Below are positions 10,432-17,936 of a stretch of DNA of 40,727 nucleotides, piece by piece. The notes under the pieces are model-generated. The model saw nothing but the letters and a program-made list of their open reading frames with translations, was not told the DNA's origin and did not search any database. The stretch lies in assembly GCA_002401855.1 (NCBI GenBank), contig NVUH01000022.1:1-40727 (forward strand), read 5' to 3'. Each line of letters begins with the position of its first letter. The stretch's first letter is position 1. Source of the stretch: Hyphomicrobiales bacterium (GTDB lineage Bacteria > Pseudomonadota > Alphaproteobacteria > Rhizobiales > OSC116). The translations under genes and the position numbers were made by a program.

Positions 10432-11184
10432 TCAATCAAATAGTGAGTCAATGTCATCTTGTGATGATCTAATCGCGCCATCTTCATCAAGACCAGGGCC
10501 ACTAAGCAGTGCCTCATCGCCAGTTTTCTTATTCAAGCTGTCTGGTGAAATGTCTAAGAAATTGTCCAAACCACCCCAAATTGTGATCATTTTATCAATG
10601 TGACCTTCGATGAATTTCATGGTTTCAAGTACCTTTTGCACCCGTTGACCAGTTAAATCTTGGAAGTTACAGGCTTCGAAAATCTTAATGGTTTGGTCTT
10701 GAATGTCCAAAATCATATCTTCATGTTCTGTGCCTGATAAACGCGCCGCCAGATCACGTGCATTGGCATCTACATTTTCTGCTGCGGTCAAAATGGCATC
10801 GGTTGCATGTTCTGTCGCCATCACCACAGCGTCCAATTCATCGGCCACTTGCACATCTGTATTGTCGCCGAAATTGGTGTGATGCAGAGTGGCAATCTCG
10901 CGTTTGGTTTCAGAAATGGATTGAGAAATTTCATTTAATTCTTCACGCAATAGCCGCGCATCGGCCAATTCTTTTTTGAAATCTATTAGAAATTGGTTTT
11001 CTGTTTGGGCGGGTGTCGCGTCTCCTGAACCCGATATGCTTATACCACTTTTTTTCAAATCGGCAATCGCCGCCAATATTTCAATATGCCGAGCTTCTTC
11101 ATCAGTAGCAGGAATCACCTCTTGAATTATCTTAAGGGGATTGTTGCGTTCAATGCGAAAAACACGTTTTTGGGCAGATCTCAT
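10432..11184 (-). CDS. cheZ: chemotaxis protein phosphatase CheZ
   Basis: A 250-residue, mostly helical cytoplasmic protein. The segment DQTIKIFEACNFQDLTGQRV (about residues 168-187) is the CheZ active-site region, with the conserved Asp and Gln of DLTGQ. CheZ removes phosphate from CheY-P and so resets the flagellar switch. The N-terminal 60 residues are unusual and unordered; the C-terminus ends in an acidic DDIDSLFD peptide of the kind that docks CheY. A TTAACCAT motif (11190-11197), a half-site form known for CtrA, lies just upstream of the start. No strong ribosome binding site is seen. No other che genes adjoin it. Confidence 0.85.
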   Translation of the reverse strand: MRSAQKRVFRIERNNPLKIIQEVIPATDEEARHIEILAAIADLKKSGISISGSGDATPAQTENQFLIDFKKELADARLLREELNEISQSISETKREIATLHHTNFGDNTDVQVADELDAVVMATEHATDAILTAAENVDANARDLAARLSGTEHEDMILDIQDQTIKIFEACNFQDLTGQRVQKVLETMKFIEGHIDKMITIWGGLDNFLDISPDSLNKKTGDEALLSGPGLDEDGAIRSSQDDIDSLFD

Positions 11185-11314
11185 ATATATTAACCATTTT
11201 TAACTGTTTAGGGGCTGTTTAGTTAATGAAAACTAAAAGGTTCTTATAAAATTAGCCAAAATAAATTAAAGAAAGATTTACAAACCACATTGAAATTGCA
11301 TAATCTTATAGATT

Positions 11315-11899
11315 ATGTATAAAAAAATCATCATCATCGCAGTTGCGGTTATATTCGCTGGGCTTTATTCTTTGTATTTGGATGGCGAGCATGACAATCA
11401 ATTCACGCCCTCGACAGCGCTTAAGGCACAAATTGAGTTGGTTGAAAACCTACCCGTTGCACAGTTTAAATTTGTTGGTAAGGCGCGGTTAAGTGATGGC
11501 GATAGTTTGCAATTTGCTGGTGAAGCCATGCGGGTGCGGCTTTTTGCCATTGATAGCCCTGAACTGGCACAAGAATGTAGTAAAAATCAGCAAAATTGGC
11601 AATGCGGCCAAGCTGCTAAACAGGCTTTGCAACAGCGCATTGATGGCGGTGAAGTTAGCTGTGTCGGTGATGAAAAAGACAGATATGAACGTTTGCTTGC
11701 CACCTGTTATTTAACCATGAAAGATGGGAAATATTTGGATTTAAACGCATGGCAAGTGAAAAATGGTTGGGCAATCGCCTATGTTTATTATTCAAAACGC
11801 TATGTTAGTGAGCAAAAATTTGCCAAAAAACAAAAGCTTGGTATATGGCAAGGTAGTTTTTTAGAGCCTTTTAAGTGGCGGCAACAAAACAACCGCTAA
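11315..11899 (+). CDS. membrane-anchored SNase-like (thermonuclease) protein
   Basis: A 194-residue protein with one N-terminal hydrophobic segment (residues 3-23) and a staphylococcal-nuclease-type beta-barrel domain (about 50-185). Family landmarks are ARLSDGDSLQF, the MRVRLFAIDSPE loop (first catalytic Arg region) and EKDRYERLLATCYL (second). Conserved Cys at EC/QC and SC/TC may form disulfides, fitting a periplasmic or outer-face location. It may act as a DNA/RNA nuclease, but substrate and need are unknown. No ribosome binding site is evident before the ATG; CATAAT about 12 bases upstream would allow a nearly leaderless transcript. Confidence 0.85.
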   Translation: MYKKIIIIAVAVIFAGLYSLYLDGEHDNQFTPSTALKAQIELVENLPVAQFKFVGKARLSDGDSLQFAGEAMRVRLFAIDSPELAQECSKNQQNWQCGQAAKQALQQRIDGGEVSCVGDEKDRYERLLATCYLTMKDGKYLDLNAWQVKNGWAIAYVYYSKRYVSEQKFAKKQKLGIWQGSFLEPFKWRQQNNR

Positions 11900-11935
11900 A
11901 ACATAGCGATGACGCTGAATGTGAAGCTAGTTAAA

Positions 11936-14359
11936 TTAAATATTTTTTGAAGAATATTTTAAATCAAATTCATTTACTAACTTGCTATTTTTTGCGGTTG
12001 CAGCCTCGGATGTTTTTGAGTTAACGATCTTTTTTTTTTGCTTATGATTGTAGAAAAGACGCATTGCGGATGGCAATAATAGGGTATCGGTCAGTAATGC
12101 GGCAAAAACCAGCATGGTCAATAAAGCCCCATAAAGCTTAATGAGCGGCATTTCACTTATCATCACAATGCCGATGCCGCCACCCAAAACCAATGATGTG
12201 ACGACCAAAACAGAAGTGACGCTATCCATGGTTTTACGTAAAGCATCCTCGATGCTTAAGCCATCATTGACGGCACGGTTATAGCGATGCACTACATGAA
12301 TGGTGTTGTCGACCGCAATGCCAAAACCAATGGTAAAGGCCACGACTGAGGTGAATTGCAAGCCCTCATCAAATATATACAGGTAAAGCCCTGCTAGACC
12401 GATGGGAATGACGTTGGCAATCAGCGCAAATATACCTGTATAGATGCTGCGGAACGAGATGGTGACAATCAGCACGCCGCCCAAAATGGCCAATAGCAAT
12501 GAATAATTGAGCATATCAATCATGGAATAGCTGGCTTGTGCGCTCAATGGCAGTATGCCCGTAACATAGAGTTTGGCCGATGTGAATTCTTCATCGATGA
12601 TTGCCAGTTTTTGTTCTAAAATGCGCAATTCGGGCAACAGAGCTGAAGCGTCAGTATCGGGCAAAAGGCCGATTACTAGGCTTTGTTTGCTATCTTCTAG
12701 AAGTAACCCATCCACGGCACCAGCATTTTGATCGATGAAGTTGAAAAATTGTTCAACGCTTTTATCGGTACTATTTTTTTGCACATAATCGCGCACAGTT
12801 GCCATAGAAAAAGTGTTTTTAACAAAGCTGGTCTGGGCAAGCTCGGCTTCGATGCGTTGATAAAGCTCGAATGTGGCTTCGCTGCGCAGATTATAGTCGG
12901 CATCAAATTCTACGAAAATACGGATTTCGTTGGTGCCTGATAATTTTTCTTCAATTTTACTGACGCCAATGAATGCCTCATTATTTTGTGGTAAATTATC
13001 GACATAACGATAACGAGGTTCGTTTTGCAGGTAGAAATAGGACAATAACGCCACTAAAACCAGTGCAAGAACCGACACGCGCAACGGCCACCTCATGAAT
13101 ATTGTTTTACAAAACTCGGTATAGCCATCTAATAGGCGATGCATTAATGGATGCTTGTAGCCAGGTTCAGCACCAGTTACCAAATTGTGCATTTCCATTT
13201 TTTGTGGCAGAATAAGCCTAGCCAATGCGGGGATGAGCGTGAGTGTGACGACAAATGCAAAGCCAGTGCCAAACGTGCATATGAAGCCAAATTTACTGAT
13301 GATCGGATGACCTGCTGCCAACAAAGACACCATGGCGATGCCCGTGGTGAGCGAGGTTAACACACAGGCTGGGCCAATGTGCCTAACGGTTAGTTTAATC
13401 GCATCATCTCGGTTATAGCCTTGCTCGAGCCGCCGCCTGATGCCATAGACCAAATGCACACTATCGCAGAATGAAATGACCATGATGAGGATGGGCGCGA
13501 TGTTGGACAATACATCCAGCTCGATCTCAAACCAGCCAAACATGCCACGCATGGTGGTCATGGCGACCAATGTTGGCAAACCCGCAAGGACAACAAATTT
13601 CATCTTCCTGAAATAAATCCAAGAAATGATGAAGCCAAATAAAACACCAAAAATGGTAAAGACGAGTTGATCATAAAGCATATAACCGATGATCTCGGCT
13701 TTGAAAATACTCAAACCTGACATTTCAAACGCCAATGTGTCATCGGCAATTTGAGTTTTGGCCAAATCAAGCAATCTGGTACGCAAGGCCAATTGAGCAT
13801 CACGCTCGGCAAGTCCGCGGCCTTCGCCTTGTTTGACATCAACTTGCTGCTTTTTGGTGGTAATGACAAATAATATGAGTTGGTTGTCGGCCGATAATAA
13901 TTTCCCACCGACCAAAGGATGACTTTGGGCGTGAGTTAAAACTTGTTCGACATTGTCGCTGGTGATTTCGGCGGGGAATAAGGGGCCTATTGAGCCATTT
14001 TCATCTGGGAAATCGCGCATTGAGAATGGCGATAGAACAGACATGACATCGTCATTAAACTCTAACTCAAGTTGAAAATTGTTTAATTTTTCAATATTTT
14101 CAACAGTTAAAAGATTTTCGCCAGAAATGGTCAGTAAAAATTCATCATCATTGCCAGAAAATAAATTATTCACTTTTTCGAACAAATGATATTGGGGGCT
14201 GTCGTCCTTAAAAAGGTCGGTAACATTTGAATTGAACACAATTTTACTTTGTCCAAACCACATAAAAATAGTGATTACGGCAATTATTGTAAGTGTGATT
14301 TTGGAATATTTATGCGAAATATATCCAATAGATTCTAATCCGAACCTTTTTTTACTCAT
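11936..14359 (-). CDS. RND superfamily exporter (MMPL/COG1033 type)
   Basis: An 807-residue inner-membrane protein with about 12 transmembrane helices in two repeats. Each repeat starts with one helix and a large extracytoplasmic domain (about residues 40-220 and 440-610), then five helices with the sterol-sensing-like core (DVLSNIAPILIMVISFCDSVH in the first half, GFGIAVDNTIHVVHRYNRA in the second). This is the predicted-exporter branch of the RND family, probably moving lipids or hydrophobic compounds, rather than an AcrB-type pump: no adaptor or outer-membrane partner adjoins it. The start is MSKKRFGLES with only a weak binding site. Its long upstream gap holds two repeat copies. Confidence 0.85.
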   Translation of the reverse strand: MSKKRFGLESIGYISHKYSKITLTIIAVITIFMWFGQSKIVFNSNVTDLFKDDSPQYHLFEKVNNLFSGNDDEFLLTISGENLLTVENIEKLNNFQLELEFNDDVMSVLSPFSMRDFPDENGSIGPLFPAEITSDNVEQVLTHAQSHPLVGGKLLSADNQLILFVITTKKQQVDVKQGEGRGLAERDAQLALRTRLLDLAKTQIADDTLAFEMSGLSIFKAEIIGYMLYDQLVFTIFGVLFGFIISWIYFRKMKFVVLAGLPTLVAMTTMRGMFGWFEIELDVLSNIAPILIMVISFCDSVHLVYGIRRRLEQGYNRDDAIKLTVRHIGPACVLTSLTTGIAMVSLLAAGHPIISKFGFICTFGTGFAFVVTLTLIPALARLILPQKMEMHNLVTGAEPGYKHPLMHRLLDGYTEFCKTIFMRWPLRVSVLALVLVALLSYFYLQNEPRYRYVDNLPQNNEAFIGVSKIEEKLSGTNEIRIFVEFDADYNLRSEATFELYQRIEAELAQTSFVKNTFSMATVRDYVQKNSTDKSVEQFFNFIDQNAGAVDGLLLEDSKQSLVIGLLPDTDASALLPELRILEQKLAIIDEEFTSAKLYVTGILPLSAQASYSMIDMLNYSLLLAILGGVLIVTISFRSIYTGIFALIANVIPIGLAGLYLYIFDEGLQFTSVVAFTIGFGIAVDNTIHVVHRYNRAVNDGLSIEDALRKTMDSVTSVLVVTSLVLGGGIGIVMISEMPLIKLYGALLTMLVFAALLTDTLLLPSAMRLFYNHKQKKKIVNSKTSEAATAKNSKLVNEFDLKYSSKNI

Positions 14360-14501
14360 AGTGTCTTCACATTTTGTTAGCTATAAATTCATTTTTTTTA
14401 TAATAGCCCGAGATTACTAAAAAAAGCTTACCATAGTTAACAAAAACTACATGTGAAATAAAAAAAAATACTTTTACACTTATGTTTGGTCTTTATGTTG
14501 G

Positions 14502-14790
14502 GACTTTATGTTGGGCACTGCGTGCGTTCGCTCCGCTCTCTAGCTAAGCCACTCAGCCGCTGATTGGAGGTAAGTTCACTACCTAAGTCAACCGCATTAC
14601 GCTTAGTGAGCTCGAGTTTGGTGAAACTCCGAGTATAGGTGCCAAATTGTCACTCATTGTGCTTATCGTGGGAAAAGGGTCCTCGCCCGTAGGGTGAGGC
14701 AAGCGCGACTGCGCGTCGCCGTTAGGCGTGGCAAGAGAGCGGAGTGAACGCACGCTAGTGCTACTAGCTCACCGATAGGTGGGCGAAAAA
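14502..14790. repeat. interspersed palindromic repeat, copy B
   Basis: Second copy of the element seen at 4974-5290. Its left arm (14515-14540) matches copy A's 26-base arm exactly. Its right arm (14735-14761) differs by one substitution and one inserted base. The lead-in GACTTTATGTTGGG is shared with copy A, as is an inner stretch at 14688-14740. The middle (14560-14680) has diverged, with only blocks such as CCGCATTACGCTTAGTGAGC kept. It lies between the RND gene and bfr. Confidence 0.8.
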
Positions 14791-14816
14791 GAGAGACAAA
14801 GCCGAACGAAAAAAAC

Positions 14817-14903
14817 GCAAACTTCCAGAGTGTAGGCAGGAGTGCAACCCTGTATGCGCTGCAAAAAGACAGTTAGCTGGTAGTTGGGGCTCTGGAAGTT
14901 TGC
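14817..14903. repeat. 14-bp perfect inverted repeat with 59-base loop
   Basis: GCAAACTTCCAGAG (14817-14830) pairs perfectly with CTCTGGAAGTTTGC (14890-14903). It sits exactly between repeat copies B and C, so it may be a separate small mobile unit or a linker hairpin. It has no coding capacity. Confidence 0.7.
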
Positions 14904-14904
14904 A

Positions 14905-15047
14905 TTATGTTGGGCACTGCGTGCGTTCGCTCCGCTCCCTAGCTAAGCCACTCAGCCGCTGATTGGAGGTAAGTTCACCACCCAAAGATAACTCATTGCG
15001 CTTAGTTGGCTAGAATATGCCTATATTCTGAACTGCGGTGCTATGCT
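14905..15047. repeat. interspersed repeat, copy C (left part only)
   Basis: A partial third copy: lead-in TTATGTTGGG, the left arm (14914-14938) and CTAGCTAAGCCACTCAGCCG, then TGATTGGAGGTAAGTTCACC as in copy B. The right half, including the right inverted arm, is missing; the homology fades after about 15047. Confidence 0.7.
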
Positions 15048-15084
15048 GTTATGCTGAACACTGGTGGTCAACACAATTGATCAG

Positions 15085-15118
15085 GTTCACCCACACCAAT
15101 AAATTAGTGTGGGTGAAC
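15085..15118 (-). terminator. strong hairpin after bfr
   Basis: A perfect 12-bp stem (15085-15096 with 15107-15118) with a ten-base AT-rich loop starts nine bases past the bfr stop. There is no clear T run on either side, so it may be an mRNA 3' end stabiliser rather than a classical intrinsic terminator. Confidence 0.5.
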
Positions 15119-15126
15119 GGCAATCA

Positions 15127-15591
15127 TTACATTATAGATTGTAAATAATTTTGCTCGCCTACATTTTTAATTAGAGACAATCTAGTTTCCAGCCAATCAA
15201 TATGTTCTTCTTCGTCACCTAAGATTTTTGTGAATAACTCACGGGTCACATAGTCCTTCTTCTCTTCACATAATGTCACTGCTGCATTATATAAGGCGCT
15301 GGCTTCATATTCGGTTTGCAAATCCACTTCGTGCATTTCTTTGACTGTTTCGCCAATGCGCAGGCCTGCTAAATCTTGTAAATTTGGGTGACCTTCTAGC
15401 AATAATATACGTTGAATGATGGTGTCAGCATGGCGCATTTCTTCGACCGATTCCTCCATCATTTTTTTACCTAAAGTCTCGAACCCCCAATCATCCAATA
15501 TACGGGCGTGGAGGAAAAACTGGTTGACCGCTGTGAGCTCTAATTTAAGCGCTTTGTTTAACATTTCTATGACTTGTTTATCGCCTTTCAT
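15127..15591 (-). CDS. bfr: bacterioferritin
   Basis: A 154-residue ferritin-like four-helix protein that forms a 24-mer iron store. The dinuclear centre ligands are present (Glu18, Glu51, His54, the Glu of the third helix near 94, and Glu/His in DEEEHIDWLE). Met52, the haem axial ligand of bacterioferritin, is present too. The N-terminus MKGDKQVIEMLNKALKLEL is typical. The ATG follows AAGGAG. A good sigma-70 promoter lies 36-65 bases upstream (15628-15656). It sits downstream of bfd, its ferredoxin partner for iron release, on the same strand. Confidence 0.97.
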   Translation of the reverse strand: MKGDKQVIEMLNKALKLELTAVNQFFLHARILDDWGFETLGKKMMEESVEEMRHADTIIQRILLLEGHPNLQDLAGLRIGETVKEMHEVDLQTEYEASALYNAAVTLCEEKKDYVTRELFTKILGDEEEHIDWLETRLSLIKNVGEQNYLQSIM

Positions 15592-15627
15592 AGCAATCTC
15601 CTTAATGGTTAATTGTAGTTTATAAAG

Positions 15628-15656
15628 ATTCTAATATAGTCGAAAAACAAAGTCAA
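15628..15656 (-). promoter_or_regulatory. bfr promoter, sigma-70 type
   Basis: On the minus strand, TTGACT (15656-15651), 17 bases, then TAGAAT (15633-15628). It is well placed for bfr starting at 15591. Confidence 0.6.
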
Positions 15657-15671
15657 CACATATAGTTAACT

Positions 15672-15709
15672 CATATGTCGAATCGTGAACACGGTTTATT
15701 CGGCATATG
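15672..15709. promoter_or_regulatory. imperfect inverted repeat between bfd and bfr
   Basis: CATATGTCGAAT (15672-15683) and ATTCGGCATATG (15698-15709) form 12-bp arms with one G-T wobble and a 14-base spacer. It lies just upstream of the bfr -35 element, so it may be an operator; it could also be a weak terminator for bfd. Confidence 0.35.
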
Positions 15710-15749
15710 ATTATCTATCTGAAATTTATAACGAATTATAATTTGTTAT

Positions 15750-15953
15750 TTATGCAACCGATTTTTTATTTTCTGCAACAACTTCATAATTGTGACGGGC
15801 TGTGTCAATTATATTTTGCACGCTACTAAAGCAACAGCCGCAATTGGGCTTTTTACCCATAGCTGAGAAGCATTTTTTTATCGATCCGTTGCCCATTTCA
15901 GCAGCTTGCTTAAAATGTTTATCAGAGATAGCGTTGCAGTTGCAAATAATCAT
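15750..15953 (-). CDS. bfd: bacterioferritin-associated ferredoxin
   Basis: A 67-residue [2Fe-2S] protein of the BFD family. Cys4, Cys6, Cys38 and Cys41 match the four cluster ligands known for Bfd; extra Cys residues are at 28 and 40. Bfd passes electrons to bacterioferritin so stored iron can be released. The ATG follows AGGAC. A Fur-like sequence lies 20-38 bases upstream. The unknown small gene at 16029-16307 precedes it and bfr follows it. Confidence 0.93.
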   Translation of the reverse strand: MIICNCNAISDKHFKQAAEMGNGSIKKCFSAMGKKPNCGCCFSSVQNIIDTARHNYEVVAENKKSVA

Positions 15954-15972
15954 AGTCCTATAAAATATATAT

Positions 15973-15991
15973 AAGAATGATTGTCAATTGC
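15973..15991 (-). promoter_or_regulatory. Fur-like box upstream of bfd
   Basis: AAGAATGATTGTCAATTGC matches the 19-base Fur consensus at 12 positions by my count, and includes TTGACA on the minus strand as a possible -35. Bfd genes are commonly induced on iron starvation, so iron control is expected. Many alphaproteobacteria use Irr or RirA instead, so this stays tentative. Confidence 0.35.
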
Positions 15992-16028
15992 TTGACTTGA
16001 ACATAATTAACATCTTCACAGCTATCTT

Positions 16029-16307
16029 TTATAACGCTTCTAAACTAGGCACAGAGCCAAATTGGTTAATATTTTGCATTTCACTATATTCTCCTGCTTC
16101 TTCATCAACAAATATAGAAAAAGCAATGCTGCCCACAATATGTTGCGCTTCATTCATCCGCTCGGCTTTGCGTATTGCCTCCTCAATATTCGACAAATGG
16201 AAGGCCTCCAACAAAGCAATGGTTGAGCGGCCATTTATGGTTTTGACAATGAACACCTGACAGACAAAAAATTGCTTTAAACCCGTTTCCTCTTCTCTTA
16301 ATCCCAT
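16029..16307 (-). CDS. small protein of unknown function beside bfd-bfr
   Basis: A 92-residue soluble protein; I do not recognise the family. It has a predicted strand-rich start (KQFFVCQVFIVKTIN), a helix (NIEEAIRKAERMNEAQHIVG) and an acidic C-terminal half, with a single Cys. The case for a real gene is good: AAGGAAT at ideal spacing before the ATG, and a sigma-70 promoter TTGACA-N17-TAATAT (16344-16372) upstream. Being first in line before bfd and bfr on the same strand suggests a role in iron handling, which is inference from position only. Confidence 0.7.
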   Translation of the reverse strand: MGLREEETGLKQFFVCQVFIVKTINGRSTIALLEAFHLSNIEEAIRKAERMNEAQHIVGSIAFSIFVDEEAGEYSEMQNINQFGSVPSLEAL

Positions 16308-16343
16308 GATTTTTATTCCTTGATTATGTTCTCTATTTGTTCT

Positions 16344-16372
16344 ATATTAGTTAGATTGCCAATATATGTCAA
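16344..16372 (-). promoter_or_regulatory. sigma-70 promoter of the small gene before bfd
   Basis: On the minus strand, TTGACA (16372-16367), exactly 17 bases, then TAATAT (16349-16344), about 37 bases upstream of the start codon. Confidence 0.7.
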
Positions 16373-16507
16373 GCCCCTTACCGCACCGAAGGGATTGGCC
16401 TAACATGATGCGAAATAGTGGAGCGCTCCGACAGTGACCAAGTGATTTATGGCTCGTAATTCTCGTTATTTAACGGGTAAATCATTTACACTTTTTTTGG
16501 AGCACTT

Positions 16508-16860
16508 ATGCATCCTATTGTTTATGATGTGGCCATCTTCATTGATGGCTTTATCGTTGGCGTATTTGAAGATGTGTCGTCTTTTCCATTTCAAGGCTCA
16601 ATTGTTGAAGATTATATTAAGCTGCTTAAACAATCAGCAGAGGGCGACATATATTTATGTGGTGGTGGCGAGCTTGCGACTAGCTTGGTGAAACACCAAG
16701 CGATCGATATATTGCGCCTCAAACGCGCCCCAATATTATTGTGGCTAGGCATTCGGCTTTTTGGCTCTTGTGACTTGCCAATAAATACCAAGCTTTGGCA
16801 ACAAAATGCCATGCGGGTGGTGCTATTTTTCAGGAATTTAATCTCAACCTTGATGAGTGA
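16508..16860 (+). pseudogene. dihydrofolate reductase-family gene with internal deletion and frameshift
   Basis: The start (HPIVYDVAIFIDGFIVG) and the later DIYLCGGGELATSL...LRLKRAPILL and GIRLFG are the two ends of the RibD-C/dihydrofolate reductase-like family, normally about 175-180 residues. They are joined near residue 40, so roughly 75-85 central residues are missing in frame. After QQNA (16810) one T appears lost: in the next frame the expected ending GGAIFQEFNLNLDE runs to a stop at 16858-16860, whereas the open frame goes on with unrelated sequence to 16888. A good GGAG ribosome binding site remains. Non-functional in all likelihood. Confidence 0.8.
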
Positions 16861-16931
16861 AACAAACGGGTGTGATTTTGGTCGATAAATGCTATAAATC
16901 ACACCTAAAACAACAATTGAAGGGGGAGATT

Positions 16932-17924
16932 ATGAAAGCTTACGCATATCACCACGGGCATGAATTAGATGCATTTGCCATTGAAGCGCTGGAGGTATTG
17001 ATGCCTGAAATTGGCGAGTTTGATGTTTTGGTCAAGCTCAAAGCCATCGGCCTTAACCCTGTTGATTATAAAATCAGACAGACCAGAAGTGCCGAAGATA
17101 ATGTGCCAGTTATTTTGGGTTGGGACGCATCGGGACGCATAGAGAAAATTGGCAACCAGGTTAAAGATTTTAAGATAGGCGACGAGGTTTTTTATGCTGG
17201 TGACATAACCCGTGCGGGCTCATATGCCGAATATCAAGCCATTGACAGCCGTATTATCGCGCTAAAACCTAAGCATATAAGCCATGTAGAGGCTGCTGCT
17301 TTGCCGCTTACCTCGCTGACTGCTTGGGAAGGTATTTTGGATCATAATATCAATTATACGGCAGACACTCGTGTGCTGATTATTGGCGGGGCTGGCGGCG
17401 TGGGTTCGATGGCCATTCAATTGATCAAAGCCACAACAGATGCCACAATCATCACCACCGCATCGCGTGCTGATACCATTGAGTGGTGTCAAAATTTAGG
17501 CGTTGACTATGTGATTAACCATCATCAAGATTTGGCTGCGCAACTTAAAGACATTGGCATTGATGCGGTTGATGTGGTGTTTTGCACCACCAATAGTGAG
17601 CGACATATTGATAACTTGGCCGAGATTATCAGGCCATTTGGCCATGTGACTTTCATTCAGGATAATGGGTCGCTGGATATTGCTAGCTTTAAGTTTAAAT
17701 CCATCACGACCCATTGGGAGTTTATGTTTTCTAAAAGCATGTTTGGTCATGATTTACAATCGCAGGGGGATATATTAGCCAAAGTGGCGCAGTTGATTGA
17801 TGGCGGAAAAATTAAATCAACCCTGAATAATGATTTGGGTCAGATTAGCTGTGACAGTATTAAACAAGGCCATAGTTTGCTTGAAAGCGGCAAATCTATT
17901 GGCAAAATTGTGCTTGAATTTTAG
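16932..17924 (+). CDS. zinc-type alcohol dehydrogenase/quinone reductase family oxidoreductase
   Basis: A 330-residue medium-chain dehydrogenase/reductase. It has the N-terminal GroES-like fold (residues 1-120) with LKAIGLNPVDYKIR and the VPVILGWDASGRIEKIG segment. The nucleotide site is VLIIGGAGGVGSMAIQLIK (about 152-170). The catalytic-zinc cysteines of classical alcohol dehydrogenases are absent, so it is closer to NAD(P)H:quinone or enone reductases (the adh_fam_1 type). The ATG at 16932 follows GGGGGAG. It begins 72 bases after the reductase-family pseudogene and converges with hyi. Substrate unknown. Confidence 0.88.
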   Translation: MKAYAYHHGHELDAFAIEALEVLMPEIGEFDVLVKLKAIGLNPVDYKIRQTRSAEDNVPVILGWDASGRIEKIGNQVKDFKIGDEVFYAGDITRAGSYAEYQAIDSRIIALKPKHISHVEAAALPLTSLTAWEGILDHNINYTADTRVLIIGGAGGVGSMAIQLIKATTDATIITTASRADTIEWCQNLGVDYVINHHQDLAAQLKDIGIDAVDVVFCTTNSERHIDNLAEIIRPFGHVTFIQDNGSLDIASFKFKSITTHWEFMFSKSMFGHDLQSQGDILAKVAQLIDGGKIKSTLNNDLGQISCDSIKQGHSLLESGKSIGKIVLEF

Positions 17925-17936
17925 ATGTCGCGTGCG

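Noticed and set aside
11190-11197. CtrA half-site TTAACCAT as a firm regulatory call for cheZ
   Set aside because: An 8-base motif only six bases before the start codon, with no properly spaced second TTAA (the spacing is six); mentioned only as a possibility.
14817-14903. Integron attC site or retron RNA for the 14-bp inverted repeat
   Set aside because: No attC core triplets in the right places, no integrase and no reverse transcriptase nearby.
4974-15047. CRISPR array as an explanation for the repeats
   Set aside because: Units are about 300 bp, only three, irregularly spaced and with internal inverted symmetry; no cas genes.
16449-16691. Open frame overlapping the start of the reductase-family pseudogene
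   Set aside because: Shadow frame without a binding site; the pseudogene frame carries the family motifs.
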